DNA of 64,000 nt from Bacteroidota bacterium (lineage in GTDB: Bacteria; Bacteroidota; Bacteroidia; Chitinophagales; Chitinophagaceae): positions 1 to 64,000 of the forward strand of contig JAFAGI010000009.1 in assembly GCA_023422835.1 (NCBI GenBank). The letters run 5' to 3'. The position numbers and the translations under genes are program-made. Below the pieces are notes generated by a model. It did no database searches and was not told where the DNA came from. It was given only the letters and a program-made list of their open reading frames with translations. Positions within the stretch are counted from its first letter, which is position 1, and each line of letters opens with the position of its first letter. Below, piece after piece: positions 8,803-18,200 of this stretch.

Positions 8803-9564
8803 ATGCGTAAAAAAATTGCAGCAGCCAACTGGAAAATGAATCTTACTTATGCCCAGGCAAATGAGCTTTTGGATAATCTTTTTTCTAAAAAATATAGTTT
8901 GTCTGAAAACCAGCAGGTGGTAATTGCCGTGCCTGCACCATACCTGCATCTTGCTAAAGAAAAGACACAAGGCAAAAACCAGGTTTTTATTTCTGCTCAA
9001 AATATATATACCAAAAAATCAGGAGCTTACACAGGCGAAATATCAGTGGAAATGCTGCAATCAATGGGCATAGAACATACTATTATCGGACACTCCGAAA
9101 GAAGGGATTATTTTAATGAAAGCAACGAATTCCTGAAAGAGAAAGTTGATATTTGCCTTGAAAACAATATCACCCCTATCTTCTGTTGCGGCGAAGCGCT
9201 GGAAGTGAGAGAGCAGAACCAGCAAAATCAATTCGTGGCTAAACAAATAGAAGAAAGCCTCTTTCACCTTTCTTCTTCAGACATTCAAAAAGTTGTGATA
9301 GCTTATGAACCCATCTGGGCTATCGGCACGGGCAAAACTGCTACAAGTGAGCAGGCACAAGAGATACAGCAGTTTATCCGCCAATTGATTGCTAACAAAT
9401 ATGATGTTGCTACTGCAGATGCAGTATCTATTTTATATGGTGGCAGTGTAAAGGCAAACAATGCCAAAGAATTATTCTCCCAGCCTGATATCGACGGTGG
9501 CTTGGTTGGGGGAGCATCTTTAAATGCTGAAGAATTTGCAGCTATCATCAATGCTTTAGCATAG
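8803..9564 (+). CDS. tpiA: Triose-phosphate isomerase
   Basis: TpiA interconverts dihydroxyacetone phosphate and glyceraldehyde 3-phosphate in glycolysis and gluconeogenesis. The 253-residue protein has every catalytic element: Lys11 (NWKMN), His97 (IIGHSERR), Glu169 (AYEPIWAIG) and the phosphate loop YGGSVK plus GGLVGGASL. Length and start (ATG 8803) are normal. It probably has its own promoter (8763-8770) and ends in a hairpin terminator at 9674-9705. Confidence 0.98.
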   Translation: MRKKIAAANWKMNLTYAQANELLDNLFSKKYSLSENQQVVIAVPAPYLHLAKEKTQGKNQVFISAQNIYTKKSGAYTGEISVEMLQSMGIEHTIIGHSERRDYFNESNEFLKEKVDICLENNITPIFCCGEALEVREQNQQNQFVAKQIEESLFHLSSSDIQKVVIAYEPIWAIGTGKTATSEQAQEIQQFIRQLIANKYDVATADAVSILYGGSVKANNAKELFSQPDIDGGLVGGASLNAEEFAAIINALA

Positions 9565-9576
9565 TTGCAGGAATAG

Positions 9577-9618
9577 GTTGATGTAGATACACGCCTCGAG
9601 GCGCGTATCTACATCAAC
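9577..9618. repeat. REP-like palindrome, copy 1 (42 bp)
   Basis: A 20-bp inverted repeat with a 2-nt centre and one mismatch: arms GTTGATGTAGATACACGCCT and AGGCGCGTATCTACATCAAC. The core CGCCTNNAGGCGCGT recurs at 33833-33859 and 33971-34002, while the outer arms differ. It lies 13 bp after tpiA. Confidence 0.7.
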
Positions 9619-9673
9619 ACAGTTACTCACATGAGCAAAGGTACCTCATGAACAAGGTAGACACATCAACAAA

Positions 9674-9705
9674 GGCTGTTTCCAAATTGGGGAACAGCTT
9701 TTTTA
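9674..9705 (+). terminator. Rho-independent terminator after tpiA
   Basis: The stem GCTGTTTCC/GGGAACAGC (one wobble pair) with an AT-rich loop is followed by TTTTTTAT. It is placed to end tpiA transcripts about 110 nt after the stop. Confidence 0.65.
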
Positions 9706-9761
9706 TATTTAATTAAATTCAGCTTGCAGCATTTCCTGGTGGGTGCGTCATTCGATATGAC

Positions 9762-12700
9762 CTACGGTTTAAATCTCATTAAACTATCTTCAGCCTTAAG
9801 TGAGTCTTTAGCCCTTCTGCGGTAGAGCAATTTATCAAAATCTTTGGAATAGCTTACGCTGATGCCCTGCCTGTTTTGCCGTCCTATATTTCCGGCCGTA
9901 CCAGCAAGGCCGAGGCTTGTTCTGTTAAAGATTAGCATACGCAGCCTACCGTCTTTACTTAAGATAATCTGTACAGAGATATCGGGCAACCATTGAAAAT
10001 TGTTGTTAGCTAATGCTGATGCCGCGTTAATATTAAAATCAAAGTTGTTACCGAAAGTTACGATCACACGGCCGTCGAGGATGCTCTTGCTCACTCTTGC
10101 GTTGATAATCTGCCTGTCCAGCCTGCCGGCATTTACGTCGCCGAATAAACTGGCGCTGCTATAGGTGGAGCCACTGATATCTACCCGCAGGCTCCTGTCG
10201 CCCGTAATGCGAAACAGTGCATCTGATAAGGATTTATTAAGCTCGGAGGTGATCAGTTGCGAAATTGTATTTACACCGGCAGATGCAAAATTTACATTTG
10301 ACCCCTGGCCATAAGGCGCGAATGTATTGAACACGATCAGATAAGTTACCTGCTTAAGCATTTCGTTATCGTCGGTAGCCAAACGGTTGAGGAATGCGCC
10401 AAAATCAGGATCGGATTTGATAACGCTCCCCGTAGGGAAATCCAGCCGGAAGCTGATGTCGGGTTTCACCAGGTCGCCGCGCAACTGTACTATCACGTAC
10501 ACATCACCACGGTAAGAACCCACATTGCTGTTGGAAAATAATTGAGCCGAGGCGTTGTTGCTCAGCAGGTCGCGCACGGTAATGTTTTGTGCAGTATACT
10601 GTGCATCTATATGCAGGTTGGCTTTGGTAATGTCGCCGTTCCATTCTATATAATTGTTGGTGCCTTCCTTAAATTCAAATGGTTTAGGTACAAACGACTG
10701 GAAATTAAAATCATACCTCCCAGATTCAATATTGTACCTGCCACGCATGGTAATGTCACCTTCTGCGGGTATAGAAATGCGCAGCCTGCCGTTTCCTTTC
10801 GCGTTGATTATATCGCCCGTTAAAGGATCAAGTATCAACTGCATGTCTGCCATCTTATTGACCGTTAGGTCCATGTTTACGGATAAGTTGGAAGTGGCGG
10901 CAGTTTTTGTTTCTACTTCTTTTCCATATTTCTTAAATGCCATGAAATCAGCGCTTGCTGCCTCTTTGCGGTCGCCAGTAGGGATAAATAGCTGCGAAGA
11001 ATCGGCCACTTCGCCTGTAATGTTCATGCGCATATTAGTCTGCGGGCCTGTGAGATCAAAGTTTACCTTGCCTATTGCTCTCCCGTAAAAAGAACTGTTG
11101 TCTTCAGGCTTTGTGTTCAGCACAAGCATTTTGTCTGAAGCAGCATGCAGGTCAAAATTCATATCGCGCAGCCGGTTGTGATAGATCCTGCCACTAAAAA
11201 TACCGGTATTGTTTTTTTCATCTTTCAGGAGAAGATTACCCAGGTCGATGTATTCACCGGTCATGCGTACATTTATAGAATCTGAACGGTACCGGACTTT
11301 TGTAAAATTAACCGTCATAGCGGCATCCTTCAATAACACATCGCCAATCAGGTAAGGGCGTTGGAAAGTGCCATTCACCGATAGATTACCATAAGCATTG
11401 CCTTCAATATCTGACAATACGGTACCGAGAAATTTGTTGAGTATGGTGGCTTTTGTGCCGTCAAAAATAAAATTGGCCAGCAATGGCATACCGGTTGTAT
11501 CCATAAGCCTGTACCGGCCCTGTATATCTACATCGTAGGTTTCATTATCGGAAGAAATATAATAAGAGATTGTTTTATTGGACCCCAGAAAATCGGCATC
11601 TATATTTACAACGCCAACCGAATCATTTTCCAAGCGGAAATGATCTGCCTTTAATTTAGCTTCCATCTTAAACGGGCCGTAAAAATTCATCAGGCGCACG
11701 GTGCCGTTTGCATTGCCTTCCATGCGCGGGGAGGCTACAACCAGCGGCAGGATGTCGCCGAGGTTTACATCTTTTAATTTTACCACCAGGTTGTTGGATG
11801 AACCGCCGATGGTCTCCGATTCAACGGTGAGCTCCTGGAAACCTTGCGAGAATTTTACATTCCTGGCCGAGGCTGTTCTTCTGCCTATAAATATCTCACC
11901 ACGCTCCTGCAGGTTCCAGTGCTTATCATTCAATACAAAATACGATGGCCGGAAATTTATGCGTACACCGTCTTGCAGCGTGTATACATCTGCATCCAGG
12001 TTTACTTCGTTGATAGAAGTCTTTGAGCCTGTAAATATTTTTACATGCGAATGATCTTTCTCAGAAGATACAGTTAGTGTAGTATTGGGAAAAATAGTGC
12101 TGTCTGTAACATGTATCTTTTCAATATTGCCGTTAAGATCCAGCCGTGTGTAGTTGCCGTTACCGCTGAGGGATAGATTTTCAAAACGGTAGCGTTTATA
12201 TTCTGCATACGGAAAAGTAGCATTCACATAAAATTTTCCCTCACCAAACGTATTGATGTCGCCTGTGATCTTTGCATTGTTCAAGCCGCTTAAGTGGCGG
12301 TTGATCAATTGGGCGTATTTAGAAAAATCATACGTATTTATTTTGAAACTTATCTGCTGGTCGCGTGGTATGCGTTTTGGTTTATCTATTATGGATGGAT
12401 AATAATTATTCAGGAACAACTGAACAGTAGCCGGCAGGTCCATGATGGAATATTTACCATATACTTCTGCATCAAATTCATTACTTCCGAGGGTAAGTAC
12501 TTTATTATTCTGTTCATCTACAAATGCATACAGGTTTAAAGAGTCGAAGTTAATGGTGGTAGAGTCTGCAGTTACAATGGCATTCAGCATCTTGGCGGAA
12601 CCTATAAAGTCATCAATATTTTTTCCTTCAAAATTCAGGTCAAACAGCGCTGCAATATTTACTTTTTTGTTGAGCAGCTTTGTTGCAAACATATCCAATT

Positions 12701-14480
12701 TTGCAAGGTCGCCTACTACATTAAATTTTGGACTACTGCCGGTGAAGTCTACTTCTATATTTCCCACAAGGCGGGCATTGCTGTCAGCAACATTTAGTTC
12801 ACCGGTGAAAGATTTGTTTTGCACCGTACCATTCACATCAATATTCAGGTACGTATAGTCTTTAAAAACAAGGTAATTAAAATGACCGCGCAAGTCGGCA
12901 CGCGCGTGGTCAATATCAAAACTGCGCCCAGCTACTGTTCCGTTAAAGCTGATATTGCCTACATCTTTCGCAGACAGGAATCTTCCAAAATTAAACCTGT
13001 CCGTAGCAATGGTACCGCTGTATGTAGGTTCTGCATTCTTTGGCAACTTCATGTTCAGCTTAGCCGTTACATCGCCCAAAGCAGTTGTAAACCGTCCGTT
13101 AGTAACAAAGTCATGCACCGTGCCTGTAAAGTTCCCGCGGTAACTGATCCTGCCTAAAGCCTGCAGATCGGGCTTCTTTACCTGCCGCAATTTTGGTGCA
13201 AATACAGCCAGCTCATTGGTGGTGGCAAGCATATTGAGGTCTGTGAAATTGATGAGGGTGTTATCAACGTCCGGCAACCCTTTTACTGTAAGATCGCCGC
13301 TGGCATACATGTCATTACTGCTCTTCAGCATAAGATCGTTGATGGCAAAATTATCTACTGTGCCTGCCAGCGTGCCATCAATGCTGTATACTTTTTTCCA
13401 TTCTTTAAGTTTGGGTGCAAAATAAGCGATGTCGTTAGTGGCAACACGGGTGTTTACCAGGTTGCCACGCATCAAAATATCTGATACGAAATTCTTTAAA
13501 TCGTTTTTTAAATCTGTGTAATGAAAAGAAAGATAATTGCCCACCCTGCTTTCCGGAGTGCGTATAAATAATTTATTTAACTGCATCCTTTGAGGTGTCA
13601 ACAATACGCCGGCATTGAATTCCTGCAAATCAAAGCCGCTTCTTTCTTTCAATGAGATTACCACATTTCCTCTCATGGTGTCTTTGATGAAAGTATAATT
13701 TCCTGCTGAAAGATTCACATCATGTACTGCAATATGCTTAGGATCGAACACACCTCGAGTTGAACGGAGGTGTGCGTCGCCGTTGTGAAAGGTAAATCTG
13801 CCCCCGCGGACATTGATGGTATCCAGCTCCAGCAGCATGTCTTTTGCATTAAAATACAAGCCGTTTTCCTCACGGCTTCTCTTGCGTTGTTGCGGATTTA
13901 AAGCTTTCATCTGCGCTACCAGCACTACAGGATCGTAAATCTGTATGTTTTGAATTTTAAAAATGTTCTTCATGAAGTCCATGCGCCTGGCATCCAGGAA
14001 AAGCATGCCCACACGTGCATTCAGTATACGGCCTTCCCAAATATCGCGCTGCTGGAAGTAAACATTTTTAAAATCAATCTTTCTGGGACTCAGCTGTATG
14101 GCGCGTTTGCGCTTTTCCCTTGGTGTTTCCGGTGTAAAGTAATCGATCACAAACTGGTAGTTCCACACAGAATCTGAGCGGTCCATCTTTACTACAGCAT
14201 CTTCCAGCCCGATATATTTCAGTTCAATATTGTCTTTCAAAAAAAACCAGTCTGTTACACGCACCTTCAAAGAGCCTGCATACAGTAAGGTATCTTTGCT
14301 CTTGTCCCTCACCAGGATGCCATTAAGATTCATCCTGTCGAAAAGGCCGATACTTACATGCTTGATGCTTACCTCGGTTTTTAATTCCTTGGAAAGTTTG
14401 GCTGTAATGCGGCCGGATAAATAGTTTTGAACCAGATCGGTCTGAATAAGCAGCCATACCAGCAAGATAATTGCCAGCAC
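9762..14480 (-). CDS. TamB-like translocation/assembly module protein (DUF490 C-terminus)
   Basis: At 1572 residues or more this is the largest protein here. A hydrophobic N-terminal helix (AIILLVWLLIQTDLVQNYL) anchors it in the inner membrane. A very long beta-rich region of repeating strands (about 30-1150) follows, as in AsmA/TamB proteins that form a hydrophobic groove across the periplasm. The C-terminal 400 residues match the TamB domain (DUF490), e.g. GDIINAKGNGRLRISIPAEGDITMRGRYNI. TamB-type proteins are linked to lipid transport to, and protein insertion in, the outer membrane. The GTG at 14480 is the first usual start, but the frame upstream (LKRAFNIFYKFLLA) looks like the missing basic N terminus, so the true start may be a rare codon near 14519. 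A -7-like element (TATTTTTG, 14579-14572) lies upstream. Confidence 0.9.
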   Translation of the reverse strand: MLAIILLVWLLIQTDLVQNYLSGRITAKLSKELKTEVSIKHVSIGLFDRMNLNGILVRDKSKDTLLYAGSLKVRVTDWFFLKDNIELKYIGLEDAVVKMDRSDSVWNYQFVIDYFTPETPREKRKRAIQLSPRKIDFKNVYFQQRDIWEGRILNARVGMLFLDARRMDFMKNIFKIQNIQIYDPVVLVAQMKALNPQQRKRSREENGLYFNAKDMLLELDTINVRGGRFTFHNGDAHLRSTRGVFDPKHIAVHDVNLSAGNYTFIKDTMRGNVVISLKERSGFDLQEFNAGVLLTPQRMQLNKLFIRTPESRVGNYLSFHYTDLKNDLKNFVSDILMRGNLVNTRVATNDIAYFAPKLKEWKKVYSIDGTLAGTVDNFAINDLMLKSSNDMYASGDLTVKGLPDVDNTLINFTDLNMLATTNELAVFAPKLRQVKKPDLQALGRISYRGNFTGTVHDFVTNGRFTTALGDVTAKLNMKLPKNAEPTYSGTIATDRFNFGRFLSAKDVGNISFNGTVAGRSFDIDHARADLRGHFNYLVFKDYTYLNIDVNGTVQNKSFTGELNVADSNARLVGNIEVDFTGSSPKFNVVGDLAKLDMFATKLLNKKVNIAALFDLNFEGKNIDDFIGSAKMLNAIVTADSTTINFDSLNLYAFVDEQNNKVLTLGSNEFDAEVYGKYSIMDLPATVQLFLNNYYPSIIDKPKRIPRDQQISFKINTYDFSKYAQLINRHLSGLNNAKITGDINTFGEGKFYVNATFPYAEYKRYRFENLSLSGNGNYTRLDLNGNIEKIHVTDSTIFPNTTLTVSSEKDHSHVKIFTGSKTSINEVNLDADVYTLQDGVRINFRPSYFVLNDKHWNLQERGEIFIGRRTASARNVKFSQGFQELTVESETIGGSSNNLVVKLKDVNLGDILPLVVASPRMEGNANGTVRLMNFYGPFKMEAKLKADHFRLENDSVGVVNIDADFLGSNKTISYYISSDNETYDVDIQGRYRLMDTTGMPLLANFIFDGTKATILNKFLGTVLSDIEGNAYGNLSVNGTFQRPYLIGDVLLKDAAMTVNFTKVRYRSDSINVRMTGEYIDLGNLLLKDEKNNTGIFSGRIYHNRLRDMNFDLHAASDKMLVLNTKPEDNSSFYGRAIGKVNFDLTGPQTNMRMNITGEVADSSQLFIPTGDRKEAASADFMAFKKYGKEVETKTAATSNLSVNMDLTVNKMADMQLILDPLTGDIINAKGNGRLRISIPAEGDITMRGRYNIESGRYDFNFQSFVPKPFEFKEGTNNYIEWNGDITKANLHIDAQYTAQNITVRDLLSNNASAQLFSNSNVGSYRGDVYVIVQLRGDLVKPDISFRLDFPTGSVIKSDPDFGAFLNRLATDDNEMLKQVTYLIVFNTFAPYGQGSNVNFASAGVNTISQLITSELNKSLSDALFRITGDRSLRVDISGSTYSSASLFGDVNAGRLDRQIINARVSKSILDGRVIVTFGNNFDFNINAASALANNNFQWLPDISVQIILSKDGRLRMLIFNRTSLGLAGTAGNIGRQNRQGISVSYSKDFDKLLYRRRAKDSLKAEDSLMRFKP

Positions 14481-14804
14481 AGCCAGTAGGAACTTATAAA
14501 ATATATTAAATGCTCTTTTCAGTACGGTTGCTTATTGATTCACTTAAAAAATACGATCACTGATGAATGAACAAAAATAACAAATCCTAAAGATTTGAGT
14601 TGTTTTTAATAGGCAAGTTTGCCTGAAAGACCTATTAAACTGCATGTAGTTTCTATGCCAAGATCATCAATAATTGCGCAGCGCCTGCTATTTCAAATAC
14701 TCATTGTTACGTCTCAACGTTGGAGCCACCAATAGCTAAGAGCTTTGAACAATAAAAACATAACAAAGCATCTTGCTGACTTATCTTATTGTGAAATAGT
14801 AACA
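14481..14804. other. Intergenic region between the TamB-like gene and nagA
   Basis: About 320 bp. Apart from a possible -7 element (14579-14572) and the frame extension discussed for the TamB-like gene, I see no gene, RNA or repeat. Confidence 0.5.
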
Positions 14805-15923
14805 TTACATGTGTTGGGACTTGCCGCGCAGGAAAGAAGCTACTAATTCATAATCCCCGTCAAAAACTATAAAGTCTGCATAATTATCTTTTCTGATAAT
14901 GCCTCTATCATTCATGTTGAGAATCTTTGCCGGATAGGCAGATGCCATGCGCAGAGCTTCTGATGTTGTAATGCCGGCGTGGTGTACACAATTTTTTACT
15001 GCTTTCAGTAAGGTCAGTCTGCTTCCGGATAGTGTACCGTCCGGAAGTGTGTACCTGTCTGCCTGCTTATGGTGAACGTAACCACCTTCTCTAACCTCTT
15101 CAACTGCGTCAGTAATCAGGAATAACCGGTCACCTAAGATTTGTTTGCTAATTGCAACTGTGGCATAGTCGACATGTATCCCGTCTGCAATAATACTGGC
15201 TTGTACTTGTTTGTCCAGGAACACAGCGCCCGGCATTCCTACATCCCGATGATGCATTGAAGACATAGCATTGAACAAATGCGTAGCCAGTCGAATACCA
15301 TTTTCAAAGCCTGCTTTTGCTTGTGTATAAGTGGCATCGCTATGTCCTGCAGAAACAATAATTCCAGCATCTGTAAACAATTGTATGTAACCATGATCAA
15401 CGCATTCAGGCGCTAAAGTAACAATCTTCAAAACATCTCCCGTATCATGTACAAGCTCTTCTATTTCTTTTTTAGAAGGACTTTTAATAAAGTGCTCCAA
15501 GTGCGCCCCTTTCTTTCCAGGATTGATAAAAGGCCCTTCAAAATGAAGCCCAAGAACAGCGGGATGTGGATTTGATCTTACAATGCTGGCGGCTTGCCTG
15601 AACACCTCCATGGAATTAGTAGCAAGAGTGATCACAAATCCTGTAGTGCCGGTACTTATTAAATAATCAGCAATAGCATGCAGCGACTGTGCAGTAAGCT
15701 CCTGAGAAAAAAGGTAGCCGCCGCCGCCATAGATTTGCAAATCAATTAACCCGGGAGCAATAATGCTGTCCTGGAAATCGTACAACATAATATTTTCAGG
15801 AATCTGATCATTATCCACAATGGCTTCAATACGGTCATTGATAAAGATGATTGCTTTTTCTGTCAGCATCTCCAGTCCGGTGAATATATATTTTGATTTT
15901 ATTGCTTTTCTTTCTCTAATCAT
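14805..15923 (-). CDS. nagA: N-acetylglucosamine-6-phosphate deacetylase
   Basis: NagA removes acetate from GlcNAc-6-P to give glucosamine-6-P, feeding amino sugars from cell wall or chitin into glycolysis or back to UDP-GlcNAc. The 372-residue amidohydrolase has the metal and substrate motifs HFEGPFINPGKKGAH, VSAGHSDAT, THLFNAMSSMHHRDVG, ADGIHVD and the catalytic Asp in LITDAV. It starts at ATG 15923. Length is normal. No nagB or nag regulator is next to it; anmK and the GlmU-like gene in the same window act in connected steps. Confidence 0.95.
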   Translation of the reverse strand: MIRERKAIKSKYIFTGLEMLTEKAIIFINDRIEAIVDNDQIPENIMLYDFQDSIIAPGLIDLQIYGGGGYLFSQELTAQSLHAIADYLISTGTTGFVITLATNSMEVFRQAASIVRSNPHPAVLGLHFEGPFINPGKKGAHLEHFIKSPSKKEIEELVHDTGDVLKIVTLAPECVDHGYIQLFTDAGIIVSAGHSDATYTQAKAGFENGIRLATHLFNAMSSMHHRDVGMPGAVFLDKQVQASIIADGIHVDYATVAISKQILGDRLFLITDAVEEVREGGYVHHKQADRYTLPDGTLSGSRLTLLKAVKNCVHHAGITTSEALRMASAYPAKILNMNDRGIIRKDNYADFIVFDGDYELVASFLRGKSQHM

Positions 15924-16045
15924 AATAATGATGATGTTTTTTAATAATAAGGTATTGTATTCGCGAAACCTCTAAACTTTATTAGGCTATGCCAGAAAAT
16001 GGCAATTCCTGAATAATTATCCTGCGAAGTATTTTTGCCGAAGCG

Positions 16046-18154
16046 CTAAGGTTCGCTTTTAGCCGGTGCGGCGTTTTCCGTTTGTTCATCCTCAGGAGTT
16101 GCGGAAGAAGATTCAATAACTTCAACTGCCGGCGCAATAAGATCGTACTTGGATTTAGGGCGGCGTTCGTTGTAAAGCATGTAGCCGCGCAGCCTGATAG
16201 CGTTGTGATCTACCTGCCGCATGGGATAGGTGGTGCCTTTTACATCCTGCCGGCCTACAATTTTCAGCAACTGCTTATCCTTAAAATAAAAATCAAGTAT
16301 ATCGCTTTCCTGCTGGTTTACGCCGAGGTATTTTTCACCATCGTCTAACAAATAATATATACTCTGGGCATTACCTTTCGCCTGCATACTGTCTACCTGT
16401 CCATTGGTAAAGTAAGCGTACAGGTAAGTGCCCGAGAGCTGGTTGTAAAATTCATTCAAAGCCTGGCCGCTGTTCCGATAAGGTTGGCTAAGCATCATTG
16501 CATTCTTCCACACGTTGATGCGTTTTGGTTTCCTATTTTGCGTAAAAACATAGATCGTATCGCCTACCATTTGTGTAAACTGGTTGTTGCTGCTTGTCCA
16601 CACAATTGGTTCCTTGAACAGGCGAAATACAGAATCCTGTGAAGAATAAAACATACTGTCGCAGACTGACTGCAAAGAATCGTTGTATATTTTTACATTG
16701 TAATACACTTCAATGAAGCGGTCTTTATCATCATCGTTTTTACCCGACGCGCTATCTACCGGCGAAGTTGTTGAAGGGAAACCAAAACCGGGCCTGTCAT
16801 TTCTTTTCAGTGTGGTGTCTGTTCTTGCAGCCAACGTTTTGTCAATGGCTGATGGTGTAGTCTTGCCGGGATCAACAATTGTATCGGTGCGGGCAAGTTG
16901 TTTTTGCAATGTATCTGTAGTATCTGTAGGTTCTATGCCTAGCAACGAGGCCACATCTGCGGTTGCCTCTTTTTTTGCTGCCTTTTTCTGCGTTCCCTGA
17001 GTTGATGTTTTTTTAAGCGGAGTACTTTTATTTTCCGGCAGAACCTCTTTATCTAAATGCGGCTTTACTTCGGGGTCTATATCGTCCTGGATGTTATAGT
17101 CCACAGAATCAACAACTGCCCTTTCTTCTTTTTGTAAAGTAAGATGTTTGTAATTGATGCCTGCAATCCTGTCTGTAAGCCTGGCGGAATAAATGGTATC
17201 TCCTGAAACGTAGGTGGAGTCTCCCTCCTGAGCTATTATTGCCAATGGATTTACAGTAGCCAGGAATGATGATTCATTTTTATTGGTTTTAATGTTGTTG
17301 GCAATTACTACTATGCCCTGTGCCGTATCTTTGAGGATGGCATTGCCTCTAGCCTCACCAAAGCCGCTGCGGTCGTCGTAAGCAACTTCGTCGGCAACCA
17401 GGTGGGTTGTACTGTCAACAATAGTAGGACGGCTGCCGAAATAAGCCTGCCGCGTGTCCATATTGTAGGAGCCGTCGCTGGTAATGATTTTGCGGTTGTT
17501 GCCGCTGTTGATCTCCGTAGGCACTACAAAGGTAGCTATTCTTGTAGTAGTGTTGTACAAAAGCGAATCTGTAGTAATGCGGTATTGCGGGTCTACCAGC
17601 AATACTTTTTTAGCGAAAGTAATGTCGCGCGTATCGCCGTAATATATTCCTTCACGGCTGGTAAGTACTGTTTTTCCGTTCACCAGTTTACCGCCGCTTT
17701 TGTAGACGCCTATACTCGTATTCATATCGTAATCCAACTGGTCTGTGGTAAGTGTTCCGGTGCCATCCGTAAGTTTTACGTTGCCTTGCAGGTAGGCAGT
17801 GCGCTCTTTACCTTTGTACCTGAGATAATTGGAATAAGTGTGTATGCTATCCTGGTCATTGATATGTACCCTGCCAAAGGCTTCCATGATACCGGTAATG
17901 GTGTTTAAAGATACGCTGTCGCAGTAAAAATAGGTGCCTCCCTGCCGCATGATCACATTACCGGCAGCATATTGGTAATCGTTGTTCTTGCCTAACCTGC
18001 CCGCACGCACAATATCTATTACTTTAAAGCCGGGCGATTGAAAGCTTACAAGAGGTTGCTGGGCATATGCTCCCCCGTAAGATACCAGTAGCATGCAGAT
18101 GCCGGCCAGCAGCGGCAACAGAAATTTCCTTGTTGTATTAGTCTGCAAAATCAA
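16046..18154 (-). CDS. OstA-like (LptA/OstA family) envelope protein
   Basis: A 702-residue secreted protein. The N-terminal signal peptide (MILQTNTTRKFLLPLLAGICMLLVSYGGAYAQ) is followed by a long series of beta-strand repeats of the OstA/LptA type (about 35-330: YYCDSVSLNTITGIMEAFGRVHINDQD, YLRYKGKERTAYLQGNVKL). A charged, low-complexity middle (about 360-480) and a further beta-rich region follow. OstA-fold proteins bridge LPS transport across the periplasm, so a role with the LptD-like protein at 22431 is likely. Start codon TTG 18154 (a second TTG is 6 nt inside). It lies 46 nt after the MlaD-type gene and is probably co-transcribed with it. Confidence 0.82.
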   Translation of the reverse strand: MILQTNTTRKFLLPLLAGICMLLVSYGGAYAQQPLVSFQSPGFKVIDIVRAGRLGKNNDYQYAAGNVIMRQGGTYFYCDSVSLNTITGIMEAFGRVHINDQDSIHTYSNYLRYKGKERTAYLQGNVKLTDGTGTLTTDQLDYDMNTSIGVYKSGGKLVNGKTVLTSREGIYYGDTRDITFAKKVLLVDPQYRITTDSLLYNTTTRIATFVVPTEINSGNNRKIITSDGSYNMDTRQAYFGSRPTIVDSTTHLVADEVAYDDRSGFGEARGNAILKDTAQGIVVIANNIKTNKNESSFLATVNPLAIIAQEGDSTYVSGDTIYSARLTDRIAGINYKHLTLQKEERAVVDSVDYNIQDDIDPEVKPHLDKEVLPENKSTPLKKTSTQGTQKKAAKKEATADVASLLGIEPTDTTDTLQKQLARTDTIVDPGKTTPSAIDKTLAARTDTTLKRNDRPGFGFPSTTSPVDSASGKNDDDKDRFIEVYYNVKIYNDSLQSVCDSMFYSSQDSVFRLFKEPIVWTSSNNQFTQMVGDTIYVFTQNRKPKRINVWKNAMMLSQPYRNSGQALNEFYNQLSGTYLYAYFTNGQVDSMQAKGNAQSIYYLLDDGEKYLGVNQQESDILDFYFKDKQLLKIVGRQDVKGTTYPMRQVDHNAIRLRGYMLYNERRPKSKYDLIAPAVEVIESSSATPEDEQTENAAPAKSEP

Positions 18155-18200
18155 TTTTTAAAGTACTGTTGAGCGTCTTGTGTCAGCAAGCATCATCAGC

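Noticed and set aside
9577-9618. The large palindrome after tpiA as the tpiA terminator.
   Set aside because: It has no T-run on either strand and its core recurs elsewhere; the hairpin at 9674-9705 with TTTTTTAT is a better terminator.
10542-13425. Several plus-strand open frames of 60-144 codons.
   Set aside because: All are opposite the TamB-like gene, overlap one another, and show no recognisable motifs.
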